Part shown: one piece after another, positions 30,832 to 40,398 of the stretch | Numbering within the stretch: position 1 is the stretch's first letter | Layout of the letters: the number at the start of each line of letters is the position of its first letter | Notes under the pieces: model-generated | Told to the model about the DNA's origin: nothing | The model's database searches: none | What the model saw: the letters and a program-made list of their open reading frames with translations, nothing else | Origin: Pycnococcus provasolii | Lineage: Eukaryota > Chlorophyta > Pseudoscourfieldiophyceae > Pseudoscourfieldiales | Assembly: GCA_049487715.1 (NCBI GenBank) | Contig: CP150581.1 | Coordinates: 62,001-126,000, forward strand | Reading direction: 5' to 3' | Length of the DNA: 64,000 nt | Made by a program: the position numbers and the translations under genes

Positions 30832-32037
30832 CTACTCCACGCGCGTTGACCACTCGAGCGTTTCTCCCGCGCAAAGCGGCACGACGGTGTCCTCACCAAA
30901 CTGGTAAGTTTCTGGAACGTCCAAGGGAGTGCGCTCGAGCGTCATCACGCCGTCACTTTCAAGATTGCGTGGCAAGCCGTAGAAGTCCGCGCCATTCTCG
31001 CATGCAAAAGCGCGCAGGTGCGTAACGCCGTAGGGCGTGCTGTCGAACGCCTTGGCGTACAAGCTCATCGCGTGTGGCGCCGTGTAGCACCCAGCACATC
31101 CGCACGCGCTTTCCTTGGCACCAATGGGGTGTGGCGCCGAGTCCGTGCCGAGGAACAGGCGTTTGCTCGTCCCACTCGCGACGGCTTCAAGGAGCGCCTT
31201 CCTGTGGCGCTCTCGCTTGAGAATGGGCAGGCAGAAGTTGTGCGGGCGCATGCGGTTGCCCGCGAAGAGCGCGCATCGGTTGAACAGCAAGTGCTGCGGA
31301 GTAATCGTCGCACCAACGTTTGCACCCTGCTTCTCGGCATCAAGCACAAAGTTCAGGGTATCCTCGGTCGTGACGTGCTCGCAGACGAGCCGCAGGCGAG
31401 GGTACTTGTCGAGGAGCGTCATGAGCACGTTCTTGACAAACTGCCCCTCTCGGTCGAAGATGTCAACTTCGCCGTGCGTCACCTCGCCGTGCAGCATGAG
31501 AGGAAAGTTCGCATCCTCGAGCGCGCGCAGCGTGCTTGCATTCTCCGGCGCGAGAAGGTTCTGCACGCCGGCGTCGGAGTTGGTGGTAGCGCCCGCGGGG
31601 TAGTACTTATATCCGTGCAGGACGACGTCGTCGCCGTCGTAACTGGCTGCTTCGGCAACGTCGTCGGGCGTCGTGGCGTCCGTCAGGTACAGCCCCATGC
31701 GCGGTTGAAAGTTTGCGTTTGCCGGCAATGCGTTCCGTATGCGGCTGTTATATTCTTTTGCCCGTTCAATGTTCGTAACTGGCGGTACAAGGTTGGGCAT
31801 GACGACTGCGCGTCGGAATGTTGCCGCAGCTTGCGGCACTATGCTATTGAGAACTTCGGCGCCATCTCGGAGGTGCATGTGAAAGTCATCAGGGAGCGGG
31901 AGAGTTAACTCAGACGACTGAGACGGCGACGCGACAGCAGCATACGAGGAGGACGATGAACGAGCACAAGAGCGAGCAGAAGATGAAGAAGAGCGAGCAG
32001 GATGAAGATGAACGAGACGGCAACGTCGGGCTAGCAT
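30832..32037 (-). CDS. PYR4: Dihydroorotase (PyrC-type), pyrimidine synthesis
   Basis: Start chosen at Met 32037, giving 401 residues with a Ser/Arg-rich organelle presequence of about 45. The metal site is visible: HMH near residue 58, the Lys that becomes carboxylated (HGYKYYPAG), His in MLHGEVTH and CEHVTTED, and Asp in LGTDSAPH. It closes carbamoyl-aspartate to dihydroorotate in de novo pyrimidine synthesis; plant-type enzymes of this class are organelle-targeted. The frame continues upstream and includes a second, better-looking presequence at 32424 (see findings). TTACA (TGTAA) at 30825-30829. Confidence 0.93.
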   Translation of the reverse strand: MLARRCRLVHLHPARSSSSSARSCARSSSSSYAAVASPSQSSELTLPLPDDFHMHLRDGAEVLNSIVPQAAATFRRAVVMPNLVPPVTNIERAKEYNSRIRNALPANANFQPRMGLYLTDATTPDDVAEAASYDGDDVVLHGYKYYPAGATTNSDAGVQNLLAPENASTLRALEDANFPLMLHGEVTHGEVDIFDREGQFVKNVLMTLLDKYPRLRLVCEHVTTEDTLNFVLDAEKQGANVGATITPQHLLFNRCALFAGNRMRPHNFCLPILKRERHRKALLEAVASGTSKRLFLGTDSAPHPIGAKESACGCAGCYTAPHAMSLYAKAFDSTPYGVTHLRAFACENGADFYGLPRNLESDGVMTLERTPLDVPETYQFGEDTVVPLCAGETLEWSTRVE

Positions 32038-33443
32038 ATCACAAGGCACACAAGACACACAAGACGCACAAGATGGAGAACACCTCCGTTTGTTGGAAAT
32101 GAGCGGGTACAAAACCAAAACCAAAACCAAAACTACTAGTACTACTTTTGGTGGGGTGTGCCCCGACCAAGTTTCATTCTTTGGCGGCGTGGGCCCGGGC
32201 CCCGGATCTGGGTGGGCGCGAAAACAATCGTCCGGAACTGGCGCGTCCTCGCGCGTTGCAGTCGACAACATCGCCGCCTTCTCGAGGAGCGCCGGCCGGC
32301 GCGTAACCGTCGGGCTGAATGCCCGCGACGTTGCGAATTGCGATGCCGTCAGTGTGTGTACCGGCTCCACCGCCGCAAAGCGTTTTGCGGTGGTTCCACG
32401 TGCGAGCACGCGACGACGAAACATGCTGACGATGGCAAATTTCGTCTTCGACTCGAGGGAAGCGGTTATGCCATGCGGACTGTTTTCTTGACGCACGCGT
32501 ATGAGTGGTACGTCTATACCTGGGCGTAAAGCGTTACGCGTAAAACGTTACTTGACGCGTGACGCGTCCCGTGACGCGTCATGACGCCCCCCCCTCGCCG
32601 GCGTGACGCGTCCGAATACCCTGTCGGAATTTGGTCGGGGATTGTTTAGGGTTTCCGTCCACGTGACGCGTAAAACGTTCTTGCGCGTGACGCGTCCGTG
32701 ACGCGTCATGACGCCCCCCCTCCGGCGTGACGCGTTGCCCCTTGTCGTCTAGTGTAACCCTTGTCGCTTAGCATCTTGAAGAGGGTGTCACCAATCTTAG
32801 CACGCAGTGTATCGTCGCTATCAGAAAAAGAAATCGTGATCCGCGTGACGAAGGTAAAATATTAAAGATAGAATCCTTGGTGAAGGCCATCTTCTTGATG
32901 TTGAATTTGTCGACCATACCAACTGCCCTCGGATGCTTGGCAATAGTTTCCTGAATCTGTGCGTCAAGTTCAGCAAATCGTTCCTCGTGAAACGAGCTGC
33001 CCGCCCGGCTAGCTCAAGTTGCCGGAGCAAAGCTCAAACGGGAACGAGCAAAGCGAGCTCAAGTGCTCATCCAGCCGCAAACCCATATAGCCGCGAGCAG
33101 CGCGGCCGCCTTGCCTCACCCGTGCGCGCGAGCTCAGCAAGGCCACCCTCTCTCTCAGATGGTGTGGGACTGTGGGACAGATGGTGTGGAAACGGGCCCG
33201 ACCGGGATCCCCAAACCTGAAACCTCCTCCCAAAAAAGTCTCCCATGGCGAATCCAAGACCAAAGCCGGATCCCCCTTCATCATCGGGATGAGGTGAGTC
33301 CCGAGGCGAAACCTACGCCCGGCGGGAAGGAAGCAGCTCCAATAATGGTTCCAAGGATTATTCCGATTCTATTCTTTGCCAAAGATCGTTCATTTGTCTT
33401 GAGAGCTGCACGTCTTTCATTTTCATTTTTCATCTTCATCTTC
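32038..33443. other. Long intergenic region with ACGCGT array
   Basis: Nine ACGCGT sites lie at 32536-32735 (see repeat entry). A plausible mitochondrial presequence ORF runs from 32424 to about 32200 on the minus strand. The rest, up to the VMP1-like start, is leader sequence; no other gene is supported. Confidence 0.5.
32536..32735. repeat. Array of nine ACGCGT motifs in a duplicated block
   Basis: ACGCGT occurs at 32536, 32555, 32562, 32574, 32606, 32666, 32690, 32701 and 32730. The segments 32536-32611 and 32666-32735 repeat the same order (ACGCGTAAAACGTT, CGTGACGCGTC, CATGACGCCCCC, GGCGTGACGCGT). The palindrome is identical to the yeast MluI cell-cycle box and to the MluI site; function here is unknown. 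Confidence 0.85.
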
Positions 33444-34757
33444 ATGGTTGACCTCGAGTCTCAGTCTCCACCAGGGTTCCGGTTAGGGAACGTTCGGTCG
33501 GGTGGCTTAGGGGCGTCTCAGCGTCGTCCCATGAATGTTGGCGCAGGTGTCGCGTCTGGATCTGGGGCGTCATCAGCGTCTGATGATGATGCGGCGGCCT
33601 TGGATCCTGCGTCTTCGTGTCGTCTTCTTCGCTCGCCCGTTTTCGTGCTCCGTCATTTTGGTTTCCAAGTCTGGGAGTGGGTATCAGATGCCACACACAT
33701 CGTCGCTCACGAATACAGAAAAACCGTCGTCGCGTTTCTAGGCGTGGCGGCCGTGTACCTACTCGCACACGCCGTCGAGTCGTCTGCCGCATTGGACACA
33801 GTCGACGCATATCTTGCGTACGTCGTGTGGTGGGTGGGCTTAGGCATCCTAAGCAGCGTCGGACTAGGTACAGGCTTACACAGCGGCATGCTGTTCGCGT
33901 TCCCGCAAGTGTGCGCCATCTGCCTCGCAGCAGAAAGGTGTGGAACCACGGACTTTGACAGCATGTCCAACGCGTGGTTCCGAGAAACGGATATGAAGTG
34001 CCTGTCGTCGCCGTCAACAACGCCGCCGACGTTCGCGCAAGTCTTCGCAAAGTGCGTGCCTCACATGATGCTGTGGGGACTGGGAACAGCCATGGGAGAA
34101 ATACCTCCGTACGCCATATCGTACGCCGCGGCAAAGGCGGGACGAAGCGCGAGCGACGGTGACGATGAAGTCTCCCACGAACTCGCAAGACTCCAAATGA
34201 AAAACTGGTCCAAGCTCAGCCTCTGGGACAAGAGCCAGTCGCTGATGATCCACCTCATCGACAAGCACGGCTTCCTCGCCGTCGTCGCGCTATCTTCGTG
34301 GCCCAACGCGGCGTTCGACGTGTGCGGCATGTGCTGCGGCTTCTACATGATGCGCTTCTGGGACTTTTTCATCGGCGTCGCCGTTGGCAAGGCGTGCTTC
34401 AAGGCGAACTTGCAAGGTCTCGGATTCACCGCGCTGTTCCGCACGGCATCGCGCGAACCTCTGCTAAAATTCTTCGGGTCGATACCAGTCGTGGGTGCCA
34501 TCGCGGAGACGAAGCTGCGCGCGGAACTGTCGAGCTACCTGCTACCCGCCGCGGAGCGTCGCCTTCAGCGCGAGGCGGCGGAGAAGGCTGCCGCGCTTGC
34601 GCGCGCGCAGGCGACCGGCCTTGCACGTTACCTCCCCATGCCATCGCTAAAGGGCGTGTGGAATCTGTTCGTGCTTGGCGTAATCTTATTCTTCGTCATG
34701 ACGTGCGTCGAGCAGGTTGCACTGATGCGCGCGCGAAAGAAGGCGAAAAAACAGTAG
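33444..34757 (+). CDS. VMP1-like (SNARE-associated/DedA domain) membrane protein
   Basis: Start chosen at ATG 33444 (437 aa); an upstream Met at 33345 would add a hydrophobic leader. The N-terminus is Ser-rich, then about seven hydrophobic segments. VMP1/DedA marks: GLGTGLHSG (about residue 140), GTAMGEIPPYAISYAA (about 214) and SSWPNAAFDVCGMCCG...DFFIGVAVGKA (about 285-319). VMP1 proteins are ER/endomembrane lipid scramblases acting in autophagy and membrane contact; plant homologues are KMS1/2. A basic C-terminus (KKAKKQ) could be an ER retrieval signal. Confidence 0.85.
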   Translation: MVDLESQSPPGFRLGNVRSGGLGASQRRPMNVGAGVASGSGASSASDDDAAALDPASSCRLLRSPVFVLRHFGFQVWEWVSDATHIVAHEYRKTVVAFLGVAAVYLLAHAVESSAALDTVDAYLAYVVWWVGLGILSSVGLGTGLHSGMLFAFPQVCAICLAAERCGTTDFDSMSNAWFRETDMKCLSSPSTTPPTFAQVFAKCVPHMMLWGLGTAMGEIPPYAISYAAAKAGRSASDGDDEVSHELARLQMKNWSKLSLWDKSQSLMIHLIDKHGFLAVVALSSWPNAAFDVCGMCCGFYMMRFWDFFIGVAVGKACFKANLQGLGFTALFRTASREPLLKFFGSIPVVGAIAETKLRAELSSYLLPAAERRLQREAAEKAAALARAQATGLARYLPMPSLKGVWNLFVLGVILFFVMTCVEQVALMRARKKAKKQ

Positions 34758-34850
34758 AGTAGTGCTGTAGATTTTTCGCTCTAGTAACAACACATTTGAT
34801 GTCCTTTTGAGAAAAACAATTTTTTTGTCAAACAAGTTACAAGAGGGCTT

Positions 34851-35924
34851 CTATTCCTTTCGCGCACGCTTTGCGGCGTGCACAGATCCCGCCGCGTCAG
34901 CTCGCATGCTCGGGTAGGCTGCCGCTGCACCTGCGGCGGCGGCGGCGGCGGCTTCAGAATGTGCGGCGGCAGAAGCATCGTGCTGCCCTCCCACGCCGCC
35001 GCCGCCGCTGCCGCCACCGCCACCGGCTTCTGCTGCCGCAGCTTTGCGCTCCTCCACCTTCGCGAGCATGGCAGATGCCATGGCATCATTCTTTCCGTGG
35101 TAGCGGCTGCTGATTTTCGACTTGACGTTTCCGTTGAACGAGCGGTGCAGCGCCTTCCTCAGCCGCGTCATCACCTCGTCGTCACGCCTCATCGCACCCG
35201 AGACTCCATCCTCTTGGAGAATTTTCTGCAGTTCGGCGTTCTCCTCTTCGCTTAGCTCGACAAAGTCCCAGTCTCCATTGCACGGTCGATATGTGCAGCT
35301 GTGTCCATCCTGGCATCGTGTGCAGCTCTTCGCGAGCCAGAAGCTGCACAGCTTGTGTTTGTTGCGCCTGTAGTCCGGCGCACGGTTTCGCGCGAGACGT
35401 CGCAGGTGCTCGTCGTTCTCCGGCGTCGTCGCCGCCTCCGCCGCGGCGATGGCGCGCGTTCCCGCGCCTGCACCAGCCCCAATTGTGTTCGTCGCGAGTC
35501 CTTCGTAGAAGTACTCCTTGTTGACGGCGGATCGCGGCGCGTCTATGGCTGCGGACGCCGGTCCTGCTCCAAGCGTGGATACGACGGAGCTGGGCAAGCC
35601 GTACTCGAGGTCGAAGAGGCACACCTGGCATACGTTTTTGATTTTCGCCGCCTCTTTGGATATGACGGTTGACTTGTACCTGGACTCGGAGCCTCCCGGT
35701 CTGAATCGGAAGACTGTGAACGGTCTTGACGTGATGGGGCACTCCTTGTGGTTCGGGTACTTGAGCATGCGTACGTAAGGGTTGGGTCCTAAGCACGTTT
35801 CGCATATGAGCGGGAAGTCGACGCTGTCCTTGTTATCTATAGAGCTGGAAGCAGCCATACGCGACGTCTGCTGACTAGGACGGGCAGGCTGCTGAGGCTG
35901 ATGATGATGAGACGACATTGCCAT
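34851..35924 (-). CDS. RBM22/Slt11-like splicing factor lacking an RRM
   Basis: 357 residues. The N-terminus has the RBM22/Cwc2-Ecm2 signature: DFPLICETCLGPNPYVRM, KECPITSRPFTVFRF, KNVCQVCLFDLEYGLP. A CCCH-like finger follows (CSFWLAKSCTRCQDGHSCTYR, about residues 200-220). RBM22/Ecm2 binds U6 and the catalytic RNA core of the spliceosome. Normally an RRM follows the finger; here the rest is a helical segment and an Ala/Gly-rich tail with NLS-like ending, with no RNP motif seen. TTACA (TGTAA) at 34837-34841. Confidence 0.8.
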   Translation of the reverse strand: MAMSSHHHQPQQPARPSQQTSRMAASSSIDNKDSVDFPLICETCLGPNPYVRMLKYPNHKECPITSRPFTVFRFRPGGSESRYKSTVISKEAAKIKNVCQVCLFDLEYGLPSSVVSTLGAGPASAAIDAPRSAVNKEYFYEGLATNTIGAGAGAGTRAIAAAEAATTPENDEHLRRLARNRAPDYRRNKHKLCSFWLAKSCTRCQDGHSCTYRPCNGDWDFVELSEEENAELQKILQEDGVSGAMRRDDEVMTRLRKALHRSFNGNVKSKISSRYHGKNDAMASAMLAKVEERKAAAAEAGGGGGSGGGGVGGQHDASAAAHSEAAAAAAAGAAAAYPSMRADAAGSVHAAKRARKE

Positions 35925-36192
35925 ATGACGTTATTACCCTCCGAGGATGACGAAAAAAGGGATGGGATGGCGGCGCTTTCCTGTTGTGAATGTCAGTTCG
36001 GGGTTGACAGTTTGGGGGAATGGGATAGTCACCAAACCAAACAAACCCCCAATTGCCAATCCTTTGCTTCTTCTTCTTCCTCTCTGGAATAGAATCCTTC
36101 CCGCCGTCTTCCACTTGGGTTCGAACAGGTCACCTCCTCGCCCGCCTCTTCATTCATGCGCACAACAACATAAGTCTTTCGTCAAAGTCGTC

Positions 36193-37156
36193 ATGCCCAT
36201 GGTTGTCCCTTCTCAGCGTCGTCGTGCTTCTCAGCGTGGTGCTTCTTCTTCATAAACCTTCCCCTTCTCCTTCTCCTCTAGCAGCTCCACAGCATTCTAA
36301 GAAGCGGGGTCCCCCAGGTTCTTCAGGTTCGTCACCGGATTCAAAGACATCGCAGGCAGCTAAAAAGCAAAAGCGATCACCGTCATCGGCTGCTGATGCT
36401 GCTGCTGATGCTGCTGATGCTGCTGTCCATAACGCCGCGAAGAACGTGTCTGTGTCTAAAAATAAGAAAAAGCCGAAGAAAGACGACCAGAAAATGCAAC
36501 AAAAGAAGGAAACGGCGACCAAAAAAACAAAGACAAAGGTTACGGAACCGGCCGCTGCCACAGCAACAGCAACTGCAACAGCAACAGCGCCAGAGCCTGA
36601 GCCTGTCACAACTGTCAACATCGTCTTCCCCGCGCTGCTGAAGCGCCAGCTCGTCGAAGACCACGACCAGGTGAAAGAGGCGAACAAACTCGTGCCGCTG
36701 CCTAGGTCGCCAACTGTGGCGCAGATCCTCGAGCAGTTCGTCGCGTCGAAAAGTTCAGGGAACGCAGCCGGGGGTGGTGCTAGCACGGCTACAGAAAAAA
36801 GTAGCGCGCTCAACCAGCTCGCAGACGGCCTGCGCGTCTTTTTCGACAAGACGTGCAACTCGAAACTGCTGTACGCAAACGAGCGGGAGCAAAATGCACG
36901 GCACGTACCTGCAGGAACGCAGCCGAGCGACGTGTACGGAGCCGAGCACCTGCTACGCTTCTTCGTCAGATTGCCCGAGCTGCTCCCGAAGGAGAGCAGC
37001 GGCGACCCGCGCATCCCGGAGGTGATGACGACAAAGCTGCACGAGATACTGCGCTTCCTGTCAAAGAACAACGCGGAGTTTTTCGTCGCTGCGTATGTCG
37101 ACCCGCCAAGCACGGTGCTCGCCAAGTCGCCGAAGATGGAATGCGCCGTTCCCTGA
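36193..37156 (+). CDS. MRG-domain chromatin protein; N-terminus uncertain
   Basis: The MRG domain (about 36620-37130; LLKRQLVEDHDQV, LLRFFVRLPELLP, HEILRFLSKNNAEFFVAAYV) is clear. MRG proteins (MRG15/Eaf3) act in histone acetylation and deacetylation complexes. Before it is a Lys/Ala/Ser-rich linker; no chromodomain is seen. The linker's frame has no ATG before 36494. A possible exon 1 from ATG 36193 to 36238 joins after a strong pyrimidine tract ending CTCTAG (36281), giving a 43-bp intron; this is only a hypothesis. TGTAA at 37170-37174. Confidence 0.75.
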
Positions 37157-37363
37157 TGCGGATCTTCCTTGTAACTCTAATAAAAACACGTACATACCAC
37201 ACAATGTTAATAGTTTCGTTTCCACAACGATCACATGGGTTACAGAAGGATCATATAACGTGGTTGGTTGTCTGTGTACTGCCCACCCTCCATGTCCCTC
37301 CAAGCAATTTTAATTTTTTCTTTCGTGTGTTGTGATGTGTCGGTTTTTTTGCTTGCGCATAAT

Positions 37364-38161
37364 TTACGCGGCAACCTTCACCTCCTTGCCCACCAGGAGC
37401 TCGTAGAACTCGCGGATCTTCAGGCCCACGAGCGTCTGGAACAGTCCCGTTCCGTTGTTGCTTCCGGGGAAGTCGCTGTTCTTCAGCATCTGCTGCGTCA
37501 GCTCGCCGTAGAACTTGCTCGACGTGTTGCTGAGGTGCGACTCGAGGTAGATGAGCTCCTCGAGCTTGTCGAACTGTCCGTCGAGCTCGAGCACGCTCAC
37601 GTCCTGGCCGTACCACGTGTCAGGTCCGTAGAACATTTTGAGGCCAGGGTACGAGCACGTGAGCTTGCGTCCGCACGGGATCCACGAGATGGTGGAGCCC
37701 TCGTCGAACAGGTACGAGGGGTCGAACATCTCCTTGCCCTCCTTCTGGATCATGCGCACGCGCAGAACCTTGCCGTCGGTATCTCCGGGGATGAGCTGCG
37801 TGGGGAGCACCTGGATGATGACGTCCGCGAACTCCTTCTGCGGGTCGACGTACGCGTCGAAGTCCGGCTTGCGTGCCTCGATGGACGCCTTGATGGACTC
37901 CAGGGAGTGTCCACGCTCCGCCATGTCGCGCTGGATCTTCCACGCGAACTTGATCTCGTCGGAGATGTCGAGGTAGATGGAGAAGTCGCAGAGGTCGCGC
38001 ACGCGCTTGTCCACGAACGGGTGAAGTCCCTCGATGACGAGGATCTCAGGCGACTCGATCTTCTCCGGCGCGTCCATGACGCCCGTGACGTGGTTGTAGA
38101 TGCGCTTGTCCACGCTCTTTCCGTCCTGTTTATTGTATGTTTCGTATGATTGTGGATGGTT

Positions 38162-38199
<38 letters not shown>

Positions 38200-38670
38200 A
38201 ATAAAAAAAACAACTCAGGGTATCTATTTTTTTATTATATTCCCCCCGATGGGTATCGCATTCGCGTTGCATTCGCATCAAGAACGTACCTTGAGCGCCT
38301 TGACCTGCTCGTACATGAGGTCGAACTCCTGCTCCTCGACGTGCAGCGCCGTCTTTCCGGACACCTTGCGTCCCTCGCGATCGTTGAGGTGGTAGTCGTC
38401 GAGGCAGATGACGGTCGTCATGTCACTGAGCAGCGTGTTGCTGTCTGGGTTTCCGCCGGCGGGAGGCGCGGGGTCACCTCCGAACACCTGCGTCATACGA
38501 CGCATGAACGTCGACTTGCCACATCCGGAGTCCGCCGCGAGTCCGACGACGACGGTGTTGAGCGCCTGCGAGAAGTTGGAGCGGCGCGACACGGCGGCGC
38601 CACGGGCAACACGTGCGGGAACACGAGCCGAGGAGAGACGCATATTCGAAGACTTGCACGAGGACGCCAT
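37364..38670 (-). CDS. PRK: Phosphoribulokinase, Calvin cycle (two exons)
   Basis: Exon 1 is 38670-38290, exon 2 is 38125-37364; the 164-bp intron (GTACGT to CAG) contains a CA microsatellite. The 380-residue precursor has a plastid transit peptide, the P-loop GLAADSGCGKST and the ribulose-5-phosphate region. It makes ribulose-1,5-bisphosphate in the stroma. The redox cysteines Cys50 and Cys89 (39 apart, as in other green-lineage PRKs) and the C-terminal pair in WIPCGRKLTCSY are present, so thioredoxin/CP12 regulation is expected. Confidence 0.97.
38167..38199. repeat. (CA)n microsatellite in the PRK intron
   Basis: About 16 CA dinucleotides in a row inside the intron. Confidence 0.95.
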
Positions 38671-39463
38671 GGTGTAGCTATTTATCTATCTATGAGGGAG
38701 CTGCCTAGAAGAGAAGATATGGGGGGGGGGGGGGGAGAGTGCCTTGTGCGAGTTGTGCTTCTGAGTTGTGCGGACGAGGAGCGTTTGCGGTCAGGGGCCC
38801 TCCCTACCCATCACATCCATTGGGGTGGGTGGGGCCGGAAGGGATAAGAGGAACACGGGATGCAAAAATCAATCAGGAAATCACTTGTAAATCGGAAGGG
38901 TCCCGGGAGTTATGTGCAGTCGCGGTCACAGGTCAGGAGAAGGTCGCAGGTACACACACATCCTCAATTCCACTCCCATCCCCCTCGACCCACGCTGGAT
39001 CCCCTCTGTTCCATTCATTCACTACCCCCGAGGCCCCGACCAGGTCCCCCGACCCGGTAATTAAAAAGATTCGACCGAAAATCTTCTTTGGCGATCCCCA
39101 TGGCTAAGTTAGGGGTTAGAAATAATGAGTGGGTTCCGAGGAGAGATTAGTTAGGGGTTCCGCTCCGAGCTGCCGAGGTCGGGGGGATCACGTGATGGGT
39201 GGGCCCCTTGGAAGGTTGGTTTTTTCACGGGCTCTTCCTCTTCGAAGTGTCGGATTTCACATCACATCACATACATGTCGGCGGCATCCATGTTGTTGTC
39301 ATGCGTCTTTCTTTAGATGTCGTCGGCATTTGTCGCATATACTACCTTAAACATATATAAGAAATAATAAGGCAACTACCCTAGGTTTGATTTATTACAC
39401 GTCTTGGAGTCTTGTTTTATTTTATTCACTTCTCATTGATTGATTACCTTCGTTCGCCATATC
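38671..39463. other. Divergent promoter region between PRK and the glycosyltransferase
   Basis: Contains a run of about 15 G (38720-38735). No TATA box or RNA gene is recognised. Confidence 0.4.
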
Positions 39464-40348
39464 ATGTTCAAGAAACGAACCACACCCCTCCAGGTGGGGG
39501 AGTCCCTGGGCCTGGGCCTAGGCGGGGACGACCAAAAGGTCAATGCAGATGCACAAAAGGTTTCCGTCGTGATTCCCGCGCTCAACGAGGAGAAATCCAT
39601 CGCAAGTACCATCGCGGCGCTCAAGGCGTGCAGTCCACCCGTGCACGAAATACTTGTCGTCGTCGCGCAGGGAAACTCTGACAAAACCGCACAAATTGCT
39701 CGCAAGGCGGGTGCGCACAGAGTCATCACGCGATCGCCACGCGGACGATCGAGCCAGCAAAACTTAGGTGCAAACGCCGCCAAGGGGGACATCGTGTGCT
39801 TCGTTCACGCGGACACGCGCGTGCCGCCTCAGCTCGTGCAGGAAACGAGAAGACAGCTCGCAAAACCTGACGTCGCCTTGGGCGCCTTCAGGCCTGTGAT
39901 TGTGGACGACACCAGACAGACCAACAACGACAAAGTCATGAAGTTCAGCTCGTGGCACAACGCAAACAAAACGTGGATCTACCCGTTCCTCTTAAAGCCG
40001 TACGACGCGTGCCGTGGACTACGCGTGGTATTTGGCGACCAGTCCATTTTCGTTCGAAGGGAAGATTTCAAACAAGTCGGCGGCTACGACGAGAAACTTG
40101 CCATTATGGAAGACGCCGATCTGTGCTTGCGTATGCACAAAAGTGGCGCGAAGACAGGAAGAAGGCGTCGCATTGTGCAGAGCCACTTACCCGCGCGCAC
40201 GAGCGGACGGCGCATCGTCGAGCTGGGTGGGGAAATCAAGGCGACGTACGCACACGCTTGCGTAGGATTTGGATGGGCACTCGGCCTCTCTCCAGCACGC
40301 ATACGCCGCATGTACGAAAGTATCTATATGGGCGACGACCCAAGGTGA
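39464..40348 (+). CDS. Family-2 glycosyltransferase (TIGR04283-like)
   Basis: 294 residues from ATG 39464. GT2 features: VSVVIPALNEEKSI at about residue 33, the DXD-like HADTRVPP, and GDQSIFVRREDFKQVGGYDEKLAIMEDADL near the C-terminus. The last block matches the bacterial 'TIGR04283' glycosyltransferases found with radical-SAM/selenoprotein operons, so the gene may be of bacterial or plastid-ancestor origin. Sugar donor and acceptor unknown. No signal peptide is visible. TGTAA at 40389-40393. Confidence 0.85.
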   Translation: MFKKRTTPLQVGESLGLGLGGDDQKVNADAQKVSVVIPALNEEKSIASTIAALKACSPPVHEILVVVAQGNSDKTAQIARKAGAHRVITRSPRGRSSQQNLGANAAKGDIVCFVHADTRVPPQLVQETRRQLAKPDVALGAFRPVIVDDTRQTNNDKVMKFSSWHNANKTWIYPFLLKPYDACRGLRVVFGDQSIFVRREDFKQVGGYDEKLAIMEDADLCLRMHKSGAKTGRRRRIVQSHLPARTSGRRIVELGGEIKATYAHACVGFGWALGLSPARIRRMYESIYMGDDPR

Positions 40349-40398
40349 TATGAGCAAAAGTCACCGCAGTGTTTTATTGTATTGTTTATGTAACATGA

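Noticed and set aside
36100-36140. GGTTCGAA as a tRNA B-box
   Set aside because: Only part of the box matches and no cloverleaf can be drawn.
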